DNA from: CAYVIB01 sp964451365
GTDB taxonomy: Bacteria > Pseudomonadota > Gammaproteobacteria > Pseudomonadales > Cellvibrionaceae
Length of the DNA: 21,723 bases
Direction: 5' to 3'
Assembly: GCA_964451365.1 (NCBI GenBank)
Contig: CAYVIB010000049.1
Coordinates: 1-21,723 of the forward strand
This document shows, one piece after another, positions 16,201 through 21,723 of the stretch (position 1 is its first letter; the number at the start of each line of letters is the position of its first letter). The translations under genes and the position numbers were made by a program. The notes under the pieces are model-generated. The model had not been told where the DNA came from. It saw only the letters and a list, made by a program, of their open reading frames with translations, and did not search any database.

Positions 16201-16803
16201 GCGGTGGCTGTCCTGGGTGGTGTAACGGCCGGCGGTATCGATCAACACCGCGTCGTTGGTAAACCACCAGTCGCAATTGCGCGTACCGCCCACGCCCTGC
16301 AATGCGCCCTTGCCGAACTGTTCCGCCAGCGGAAAATCCAGCCCCGAATTTACCAGTGCGGTGGTTTTACCGGAACCGGGCGGCCCGACAATAATGTACC
16401 AGGGCAATTCATACAGCGCCTTGCTGCGTCCCTTGCCTTTGAATTTCAGTTTTTTCAGTGTCGAAAGCGCCTGGGAAAACCGCTCGTTTATTTGCTGGAT
16501 TTCTTCCGCCGCCTGGTCGGAACCGGTATCGCGACGCACATCGCTTTGATTCTTCTGGATGTCTTCAACCAGCTCATTGTTACTTTTGTTGTTGCGCAAC
16601 TGAATTCGCAGATTGTTCAGGCCCCAGAGAATGATCACCGCCATAATCACGAGCAAGCGCGCTATCGCACTTCCCAAAGGCGCCGCGTTATTTTCGCCAA
16701 ACTTAATGTAAGGGCCGCCAAACCAGATCAGCAGGCTGACAAGAATCAAACCTATAACGGAAATTACGACAGGATTGGTAAAAAAACTTATAATTTTTTT
16801 CAT
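13267..16803 (-). CDS. tssM: T6SS membrane complex protein TssM (IcmF)
   Basis: An 1178-residue inner-membrane protein of the IcmF/TssM family, full length for the family. Two N-terminal helices (about 10-29 and 43-61) form a hairpin, followed by a cytoplasmic NTPase-like domain with Walker A GPPGSGKT (140-147) and a Walker B region AVLIDTAGRY (Asp189). A third helix near residue 440-460 (MVALTGITIIVMLVWSGSIT) leads to the large periplasmic part, which ends in a beta-rich domain that binds TssJ. It forms with TssL and TssJ the envelope-spanning channel. Both Walker motifs are intact, unlike in some enteroaggregative E. coli-type TssM proteins, so ATP binding is plausible. The gene begins 47 bp after tssL, and its stop overlaps tagF. 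Confidence 0.97.
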   Translation of the reverse strand: MKKIISFFTNPVVISVIGLILVSLLIWFGGPYIKFGENNAAPLGSAIARLLVIMAVIILWGLNNLRIQLRNNKSNNELVEDIQKNQSDVRRDTGSDQAAEEIQQINERFSQALSTLKKLKFKGKGRSKALYELPWYIIVGPPGSGKTTALVNSGLDFPLAEQFGKGALQGVGGTRNCDWWFTNDAVLIDTAGRYTTQDSHRVIDSSAWEGFLNLLKRNRRRRPINGAIVAISLHDLLIQTEEERILHAKTIRSRLDELMDKLQIRFPVYLMFTKADLVSGFTEFFEDQGREDREQVWGVSLPNAPQESQSPDFDFLSDELNVLVSRLYDRVLWRMHQERDSRRRAAIYGFPQQMENLKGIVESFVRQTFVQNRFRFQPYLRGVYFSSGTQDGTPIDRLMTSVSANFGFSREASQLPHQQGKSFFLSRLFRDVVFPESELVGSNVKYEMFMRWAQRGTMVALTGITIIVMLVWSGSITRHKMYMSEVESYVTEFKQENEKVSSWNRDIRAVLPPLNALAKASIVYDQEEHPWLSGIGLYDGRVDDQANKAYDEHLKRLLLPKLVDHLELTLNRGHQGGDLYNTFRIYMMFNKLDRMDKQRVSDWFESNWETQLHGEATRRQELKAHLQALLNLELEPVELNQHLVSQTRTLLLRVPVSQRIYSRIKSDATYTQQVDMLNHFGESVRVAYKMDPATTKALNIPALYTIDGYKNTDFSPEAPVIADVVNERWVLSDDNSAKVDFVGEDLGEISEQVKDHYLSDYARVWNDLYTALEIAEFQDLRQANEVLLSFSDPVYSPLRSILQVGLTNTQLTPPIAQNLADDHSEGNVGKATSFIADKVETTKVDRRFRELHVLLRESARSPAPIDTTLQRIRQVQEYVAEISLAPDPGKKSFEIAKARFQSGAGNPITSLTAYAQNMPEPVGRWLISLSNETWKVILGSAHQYVASEWRNQVYSPYSRGLAGRYPLNRSSSDELALFDFSEFFKPGGTVENFYLEFVQPFVDTRSGWKNKVVDNYSIGFSPDTVQQIRRALSIKDVYFQGGAETPTISLELRPMNMSEKDARFTLELGDERLVYNHGPRFWKSVTWPGQGENKRVRVIFESLQDQVFDKTFVGPWAWFHLIDASDIKRTSQSNVYQITFRAGGGADARSIVYEGRAKSVNNPFRNDLLSSFRCPESI

Positions 16804-16850
16804 AAAAAACTTCTGGTAAAAATCCTTATTATCAATTCAGTTCGCGGCAA

Positions 16851-17747
16851 TCAGGTTGTCGGCGCGTTTTCATCCGCGGAAATTTCCCGCAACTGTTCGG
16901 CAACCGGCGTGGCGCTGTCATACAACCAGTATCGGAAGCCGGAATAGCCAAAAAATAGAATTGCCGCTGCAACGCTGGCAATCACCCACATTGGCACATA
17001 TTCAGCCAGGGTTTTTCTGACATTGCCCAGGCCCTGCCAATGGGGAGACAGCGACCTTTCATATTCGCCCCGATAACGACGGATGATGGTGAACAATTCA
17101 TCCTTGATTTGCTCCAGCGCGTCGCGCCCACGCTGCTGCAGGCGATAGCGGCCCTCAAACCCCATGCCGAGCAGAATATAAATCAGTTCAAGCATTTCCA
17201 GGTTTTCCGCCGGTGACTGGCGCATGCGGTCCAGGATCAAAAAGAATTTTTCACCGCCGGAGGTCTCGTTGTGGAAAACCGTCAGCAAAGTGCGTTGTGC
17301 CCATGCGCTCTCACTTCCCCATGGGGTGTTCAACACCGCTTCGTCCAGGGCGGAACATAAAACATAACGCGCGGCCAGCACCACTTCCTGCCGGGTGCCC
17401 GTTTCCCGCAGGCGGGACTCGAACGCGCGGATTTCGTTGGTCAAACGCTGGTGTAGCCCCGCCACATCCGGATGGCTCATGGACTGGCGGGTCTTTTCAA
17501 ATACCGCGATCAGTGTGGAGGCTGTATTAACCAGGGAGTTAAGGCCGCTGGCGGTTCGAAAGTAGGCCGCTTCGGAATCGACGCGCGGCGGTGGCGCTGC
17601 GTTGGCGGTATAACGTGGTTGAGGAGGCGCCTGGCGCGGCTCGGCGGGTTGCGCACCGCGACGGCCCGGCATCGGTTTTAGTACGGTGCGATCGCCACCG
17701 GGAACCGGTTGTTTGAATACCGTCCTGTCAGATTCATCGGAAGACAT
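16851..17747 (-). CDS. tssL: T6SS membrane complex protein TssL (DotU/IcmH family)
   Basis: A 298-residue DotU-type protein. A disordered N-terminus with two phospho-motif-like sequences, SDRTVF (Thr9) and GDRTVL (Thr21), precedes the helical cytoplasmic DotU domain (about 55-250), with AARYVLCSALDEAVLNTPWG, the most conserved family block, and LLTVFHNETSGGEKFF. One membrane helix near 252-272 anchors the C-terminus. There is no OmpA-like peptidoglycan-binding extension, so wall anchoring must come from another protein. In Agrobacterium, PpkA phosphorylates a threonine in the TssL N-terminus and Fha binds it; the two motifs here are obvious counterparts. The gene lies between tssK (54 bp) and tssM (47 bp). 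Confidence 0.96.
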   Translation of the reverse strand: MSSDESDRTVFKQPVPGGDRTVLKPMPGRRGAQPAEPRQAPPQPRYTANAAPPPRVDSEAAYFRTASGLNSLVNTASTLIAVFEKTRQSMSHPDVAGLHQRLTNEIRAFESRLRETGTRQEVVLAARYVLCSALDEAVLNTPWGSESAWAQRTLLTVFHNETSGGEKFFLILDRMRQSPAENLEMLELIYILLGMGFEGRYRLQQRGRDALEQIKDELFTIIRRYRGEYERSLSPHWQGLGNVRKTLAEYVPMWVIASVAAAILFFGYSGFRYWLYDSATPVAEQLREISADENAPTT

Positions 17748-17801
17748 TTTTTACTCCAGCTATTACTGTAAAAACAGTACCGCGTTTTCGTTGATATGCT
17801 G

Positions 17802-19136
17802 CTACTGGCGAATCGCCCAAAACTCCATTTCCAGTCCCGGAAAATCACCACCCACGTGCAGCGCAAAGCCACCGGAAGTTTGCAGCTCTTTCCAGAAGCT
17901 GCTGTGTTTTTCCAACTCAAAATAGGTGTATCCCGAACGATAGGGAATCTGCCGTGGCGCCACCGGCAACGCTTTCAACTGGATGCCCGGCATTGCCGCG
18001 TTAACCAGTTGCCGGATGCGTTCCACCGGGCCGATTTTGATCTGCGCCGGAAATCGGGTGCGGATAGCCTCCTCCACCACATCGGCGCGCACCGCCAGCA
18101 CATACATGGCTGTGGAAAGCAGACTGCGGTCGGTAATTTCCGCCACGCGGATGCCGTACTTTTTCTCCACCAGCGGCAGGCCGATGGCAGTCTGCTCATA
18201 AACCATCGACAGGCCGGAGCGCAATTCACTCAACACCGGTGTGAACGTCTGTTGCAAATCATCGTGGAGGTAAGTGGGAAAAACCGGCGGTCTTTTGTTT
18301 TTCGCGACGAAGGTGGACAGTTCTCCCGCCATCTGTACAAGTTCGGAATAGAGCTCCAGTGGATGCAGGCCGCGTATTTGCGACAGATGCGTGGTCAACG
18401 GTTCAAGCCGGTTGATTACCTGCAATAGCATGTAGTCGGCAATTTCGGCCGTACCACCTCTTCGGGCATCCGCCAGACGGCCGGCAATGGACTCTCCCCG
18501 GTGATGCAACAGGCCGGTGAGCTCGGACAAAAAGCCGGACAATTTCGGCGTTGCGCGGCTATCGAGCACCGTGGGAATATACTGGTCGTCAAGCAGCACG
18601 TCCTTGTCCTCGCGCGATTCGGCAATTTTTAACGCGCCGATGCAGGCATAGCCGCTTTTGTCATCTGATTCGAGCAGGAGTTTCAATCGCAGCTTGCCGA
18701 CCTTAACGGCAAGAATATCCCCGCCTTCCACCGTCACATCGCGCACATCCTGCTCGGCGGAAAAATACCGGGCCAGGCCCTGAATACCGTCTTCCGAAAG
18801 CACATCCACGGCACCCGCACGGCGCAGTGGCACGGCGAGATAAACGATGGTGTTATGGGTATTTTCCGCCACTTCCAGAACGGGAGGCGCGTCGTCCACA
18901 TCCGGCACACTGAAGGGTGTCCCGTCCGGAAAAACCCCCTTGGCGGAGGTAACGGAAATCTTTCCGAGTTTCAGCAATTCCTGATCGATTTCGAATTCCT
19001 GGATACCCCAGCCGTAAGCACCATAAGCTGAACATTTACCGCTGACGTAACGCTCGAAGTAGCGTTCCTGCTGCTGGAAATGCTGGGGGTTGAGGAACAT
19101 TCCCTCGGACCAGATCACCTTGCTATCTAATGACAT
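17802..19136 (-). CDS. tssK: T6SS baseplate protein TssK
   Basis: A 444-residue TssK, the trimeric baseplate protein that docks the baseplate to the TssJLM membrane complex. The signature is at the N-terminus: VIWSEGMFLNPQHFQQQERY. The N-terminal shell domain is followed by helical middle parts (LTGLLHHRGESIAGRL and LQVINRLEPLTTHLSQIRGL), and the C-terminal receptor-binding-like domain ends with FELEKHSSFWKELQTSGGFA and an ALHVGGDFPGLEMEFWAI tail. Length is normal for the family. It starts about 75 bp after tssJ and ends 54 bp before tssL, in the common J-K-L-M order. Confidence 0.97.
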   Translation of the reverse strand: MSLDSKVIWSEGMFLNPQHFQQQERYFERYVSGKCSAYGAYGWGIQEFEIDQELLKLGKISVTSAKGVFPDGTPFSVPDVDDAPPVLEVAENTHNTIVYLAVPLRRAGAVDVLSEDGIQGLARYFSAEQDVRDVTVEGGDILAVKVGKLRLKLLLESDDKSGYACIGALKIAESREDKDVLLDDQYIPTVLDSRATPKLSGFLSELTGLLHHRGESIAGRLADARRGGTAEIADYMLLQVINRLEPLTTHLSQIRGLHPLELYSELVQMAGELSTFVAKNKRPPVFPTYLHDDLQQTFTPVLSELRSGLSMVYEQTAIGLPLVEKKYGIRVAEITDRSLLSTAMYVLAVRADVVEEAIRTRFPAQIKIGPVERIRQLVNAAMPGIQLKALPVAPRQIPYRSGYTYFELEKHSSFWKELQTSGGFALHVGGDFPGLEMEFWAIRQ

Positions 19137-19210
19137 ATTTTTCTCTCAATGTTTGCGTCCGGCAAACCGTTTCTTATTTGTTTACAAGTCAAACCGAAAT
19201 CAGGACAAGC

Positions 19211-19711
19211 TCAGTCAACCAACACCAGGTTGTTTCCATTTATGCGCACTTCCACGGCATTGCGAAAAACATTGTTCGCCGTTACCGGAAATACGATCTT
19301 GTATTTTGCGTCCCCGTATTCGAAAAATTCAGCGAACAGGCCTATGTAACGTGTCTCCTTGCTTAAAACAAGCTTTTCGGTTCTTTCCGTGCCCGGAACG
19401 AAACGCTTCAACTCCTGCTTGGCAATAAAATCCGCTCCCAGGACGTCCTCGTCTCGTTCGTAGATCTCGATAAAGTCGGACTTTTCAAAAAGCTGCGGCG
19501 ATTTCAATTCATATAAACGAACATATAAAGGCGAGGGTTTATTTTTTTCATCCGGGTTGATATCCGAGGCGGCATCAACGGTGAGTTTAAGATTGGTGTC
19601 CAGCCCGAGCACCCCTCCCACTTTACTGTTGGCTGTGGTACATCCCACGAGTACAAAACAAGCGGATATCAAAAAAAGAAAAAGACTTTTCTTTGTCACT
19701 GCGTCAGTCAT
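19211..19711 (-). CDS. tssJ: T6SS outer-membrane lipoprotein TssJ
   Basis: A 166-residue lipoprotein. The signal peptide has basic TKK, a hydrophobic core (LFLFLISACFVLVG) and a lipobox LVGC with Cys24 as the lipidated residue. The mature part is the TssJ beta sandwich: LKLTVDAASDINPDEKNKPS, then PLYVRLYELKSPQLFEKSDF and FAEFFEYGDAKYKIVFPVTA. It anchors TssM to the outer membrane. The ATG at 19711 is chosen because AAGGAA lies directly ahead and the signal peptide then has normal length; a longer frame starting at 19744 would overlap tagH. The gene follows tagH by 13 bp, implying one transcript. Confidence 0.95.
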   Translation of the reverse strand: MTDAVTKKSLFLFLISACFVLVGCTTANSKVGGVLGLDTNLKLTVDAASDINPDEKNKPSPLYVRLYELKSPQLFEKSDFIEIYERDEDVLGADFIAKQELKRFVPGTERTEKLVLSKETRYIGLFAEFFEYGDAKYKIVFPVTANNVFRNAVEVRINGNNLVLVD

Positions 19712-19713
19712 GC

Positions 19714-19719
19714 TTCCTT
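19714..19719 (-). promoter_or_regulatory. Ribosome-binding site for tssJ
   Basis: AAGGAA on the minus strand, two to seven bases ahead of the ATG at 19711, closer than usual if the whole motif is counted, with GGTGAAGG just before. It favours this start over the ATG at 19744. Confidence 0.55.
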
Positions 19720-19724
19720 CACCT

Positions 19725-21362
19725 TTATTTTTCATTTTTAACATTGCGTTTTTTCGCCGCGCTCAACTTGCGCAACTGGTCTTCGTAGGCCTGGACAAAT
19801 TCGTCGCCAAAAAGATACTGGAAAGACTGCTCGAGATTATCGACGAAATTGCGGTAATAGTCTGTGTAACTGCTCCAGTAACGGGCCTTTTGCATCCCCG
19901 GCAATATGGCGCCCTTGGCCTGCCGGTCAAACTGTTTTTCCAGGTGTTCAGGATCGAAGCGCTCCATCATACTTTTAAACGCGGCGCGTATGCCGGCGAT
20001 AATGGCCACCTGGTGTTCGGCTATACCGTTAAACCCCTCACGAAAGGCTTCGCGTGGTTTTTTATAGGCGCTACTTTTGCGCACGAACATATTTTCCAGC
20101 GCTTCGCTCGTATCCGCGGAAAACTTCAACGGGTTGTTTTCCACCGGTTGTATGGTGGTGATGTTCATGCGGAATTCATTTTTGATACTGGCTCGCGAAC
20201 GCAGCACCTGCATCATGCCCTCGACGATTTCCGGCACCAGTTCACCCACCACTTCGGCAATTTCCTCGATCTGCTCGTCGGTCAGCGTACCGCCATCAAG
20301 TCCCATTTTCTCGATCAACCGCGCGCCGGCGGCATTGGATGGCCCCGGAGAGGATTTCGCCGGTTGCCGGGATGTGGCTGGCGGTTTTGGTGCCGCCGGT
20401 TGTGGCGTTACCGGAGGCCTGGGCGCGGGAGAGGGTTTTGGCGGCACCTCTCTTTTAACCGCCGGCGACGGCTCTTCCCCAAAGGAGGTTTCGCCATTTT
20501 CCAGCCAGTCATCCAGACTGGAACCGGTATTCTGTTGCGGTATCACCGGCGGATCGGTAAGTGGAATGGATTTGTGTGAGGGCTGGACCTTCAGGGGATC
20601 GGAGACAGGCGCCGCCGGAGCGGAACTGCCGCCAAAGAGGTCATCTTCCCAGTCTTCAGGAATAACGTTTTGCTGCGCGCTCTCGGGCCACTGAATCGAC
20701 TGGTTTAATGCGTCGGCCCCATCGTGATGGCTGTACTGGAATGCATTGTCGCCAGACCGAAAGGCATTGTCGCCAGACCGAAAGGCGCTGTCGCCGGACT
20801 GGAACGCATTGTCCCCCGCAAACGGGTGCCCGTAACCACTGCTGCTGTCCGCGCCGGAAGCTTTGTCCAACGCCGCCAGCGGGTCGGTTTCCTCCGGAAC
20901 GAGACTCAATGGCAATGGCTCGGGGCCGGAGCCAAAAATATCGTCCGCACCCGGGGAGGAAGCGACAGGCGGCACCGCGCTCCGGCCGGTATCGAACGGG
21001 GATGCCGGAGCCCCAAATGGCGCCTCGGCGCCGGCATGAACCGGCTGCATTTTCAGGGTAAAACGGTAATCCCCCAGTTCAAATACATCCCCGTCGCGCA
21101 GAGAGACCCGGCCACCTTTGCCGATTGGCTCGGGAGAGTCGTTAACGAACGTACCGTTGGTACTGAGATCCGTAAGGTAATACTGTCCCGCATCGAAACT
21201 GATCTCACAGTGACGCGACGAGAGGAACCTGTCCGGATCGGATAAGACCCAACTGTTACCGGCCCCGCGGCCGATCGTTCCTCCCAACTCGGTGAAGGTT
21301 TTGCTTTCCTCGGATAAGGGTACGCCCTGGGGCGATTTGACGATTGTGATTTGCAGTGTCAT
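19725..21362 (-). CDS. tagH: T6SS-associated FHA-domain protein TagH/Fha
   Basis: A 545-residue protein that binds phosphothreonine and controls T6SS assembly. The N-terminal FHA domain (about 1-100) has all expected contact residues: GR at 31-32, SSRH (48-51) and STNGTFVN (Asn69). A long Pro/Ser/Asp-rich linker (about 105-360) includes a four-fold heptapeptide repeat. The C-terminal TagH domain (about 365-545) includes FRMNITTIQPVENNPLKFSA, the family signature, and FDPEHLEKQFDRQAKG. The ATG at 21362 is preferred because GAAGAAG precedes it and the FHA fold begins at once; a further in-frame start lies at 21383. Phosphorylated motifs in PpkA and TssL are the likely ligands. It is the first gene of the minus-strand T6SS run. 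Confidence 0.95.
   Translation of the reverse strand: MTLQITIVKSPQGVPLSEESKTFTELGGTIGRGAGNSWVLSDPDRFLSSRHCEISFDAGQYYLTDLSTNGTFVNDSPEPIGKGGRVSLRDGDVFELGDYRFTLKMQPVHAGAEAPFGAPASPFDTGRSAVPPVASSPGADDIFGSGPEPLPLSLVPEETDPLAALDKASGADSSSGYGHPFAGDNAFQSGDSAFRSGDNAFRSGDNAFQYSHHDGADALNQSIQWPESAQQNVIPEDWEDDLFGGSSAPAAPVSDPLKVQPSHKSIPLTDPPVIPQQNTGSSLDDWLENGETSFGEEPSPAVKREVPPKPSPAPRPPVTPQPAAPKPPATSRQPAKSSPGPSNAAGARLIEKMGLDGGTLTDEQIEEIAEVVGELVPEIVEGMMQVLRSRASIKNEFRMNITTIQPVENNPLKFSADTSEALENMFVRKSSAYKKPREAFREGFNGIAEHQVAIIAGIRAAFKSMMERFDPEHLEKQFDRQAKGAILPGMQKARYWSSYTDYYRNFVDNLEQSFQYLFGDEFVQAYEDQLRKLSAAKKRNVKNEK
20743..20826 (-). repeat. Four tandem 21-bp repeats in tagH
   Basis: Units start at 20743, 20764, 20785 and 20806 on the + strand. 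The first two are nearly identical (gcattgtcgccagaccgaaa); the others differ at a few positions. They encode the heptapeptide series A/S-G-D-[NS]-A-F-[QR] in the disordered linker between the FHA and TagH domains. Confidence 0.9.
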
Positions 21363-21612
21363 CCGAACTTCTTCCCAAACCAATCCGAATTAAAAAAATT
21401 TTTCTTTATTATCAATTAATTACCGCAGTAGAGTCCCTTTGGTAGACTCGGGCGGAGCCTTGGTTCCCGCTCGGGGAACTCCCGCTGATCAGATGCCTTT
21501 TATCAATTTTATCCACCGAAAACGCGCTAACACGTCAAACATACGTGATCTTGGTGTATATTTCATCCGCAAGCTGTTAAAAAGAATATTTTAGCCCGAA
21601 TAACTTATAAAA
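21363..21612. promoter_or_regulatory. Spacer ahead of tagH with two small hairpins; probable promoter region
   Basis: No gene is seen in this stretch. It must hold the promoter of the minus-strand T6SS run unless transcription enters from outside. An AT-rich segment at 21391-21420 contains GATAAT on the minus strand (21413-21408), a possible -10 box, but no good -35 partner. Next to it lies a GC-rich island with two hairpins: GAGTC (21431-21435) with GACTC (21445-21449), and GTTCCC (21463-21468) with GGGAAC (21474-21479). No sigma-54 type -24/-12 site was found. Between 21485 and 21612 the sequence is AT-rich without clear signals. Confidence 0.35.
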
Positions 21613-21723
21613 ATGTCATTAAATTCACTCCTTTGGTTAAAACACGCGGGGAAGGGAGTCTCTGACCAAGTCCCTGCGGTCTCTGGCTTACAGGAATTTT
21701 TGCTGGCAAGGCGCGCGATTGAG
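21613..21723 (+). CDS. Possible divergent gene, N-terminal 37 codons only
   Basis: An ATG at 21613 opens a frame that stays clear of stops for 37 codons to the window edge, starting MSLNSLLWLKHAGKGVSDQV. Codon use looks like that of the neighbouring genes. No clear ribosome-binding site precedes it, and the fragment is too short to place in a family. In T6SS loci of this type the second half of the cluster (tssB-tssC and so on) is often divergent from tagH, so a T6SS gene here would fit, but this is position-based inference. It could also be a chance open frame. Confidence 0.4.
   Translation, partial: MSLNSLLWLKHAGKGVSDQVPAVSGLQEFLLARRAIE

Noticed and set aside
19557..20579. A 340-codon open frame on the + strand
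   Set aside because: It is antisense to tssJ and tagH, both firmly identified, and crosses the gene boundary between them. No domain is visible.
21363..21612. Sigma-54 promoter for the T6SS run
   Set aside because: Sigma-54 promoters are common in T6SS loci, but I could find no GG/GC pair with -24/-12 spacing and flanking consensus on either strand here.
1..21723. tRNA, rRNA, riboswitch or integrase attachment site
   Set aside because: No cloverleaf, rRNA-like stretch, known leader motif or integrase gene was recognised on either strand by eye.

Overview
The window carries one half of a type VI secretion system (T6SS) locus from a Gram-negative bacterium. The protein families, the gene order and a GTAG-headed palindrome fit a gammaproteobacterium, perhaps of the Cellvibrio/Teredinibacter/Hahella kind. 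That placement is inference, because there is no rRNA or other marker here. Every confident gene lies on the minus strand, so transcription runs from right to left.

Right to left, the T6SS part (21362 to 8712) reads: FHA protein TagH/Fha, lipoprotein TssJ, baseplate protein TssK, inner-membrane TssL, IcmF-type TssM, TagF, PP2C phosphatase PppA, and a large Ser/Thr kinase PpkA with a C-terminal FGE-sulfatase-like domain. This is the membrane complex (TssJLM) with its post-translational switch: PpkA phosphorylates, PppA dephosphorylates, Fha reads phosphothreonine, TagF restrains. The sheath, tube, spike and remaining baseplate genes (tssA-I, vgrG) are not in the window. A D-[KR]-T-[RV]-hydrophobic motif occurs eight times in the kinase tail, once in its activation segment and twice at the N-terminus of TssL, which suggests a multivalent phospho-docking code read by Fha.

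The middle part (8584 to 5608) continues on the same strand with a small 84-residue protein and then an ExbB/TolQ protein, two ExbD-like proteins and a TonB/AgmX-like protein. This is a proton-motive-force transducing module placed directly after the T6SS regulators. The first ExbD has Asn at the position of the conserved channel Asp, while the second keeps Asp.

The left part (5506 to 1) looks like a secreted-protein/partner cassette island. It holds a 754-residue protein of unknown family (candidate effector), a 309-residue partner (candidate immunity protein), a paralogue of that partner broken by a single-base frameshift, a decayed IS5-family transposase, and at the left edge a second partial copy of the 754-residue gene. 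That copy is identical over 287 bp and then diverges. The partner genes and IS region are visibly richer in A+T than the T6SS genes.

At the right edge, a 250-bp spacer with two small hairpins separates tagH from a possible divergent gene that runs off the window.
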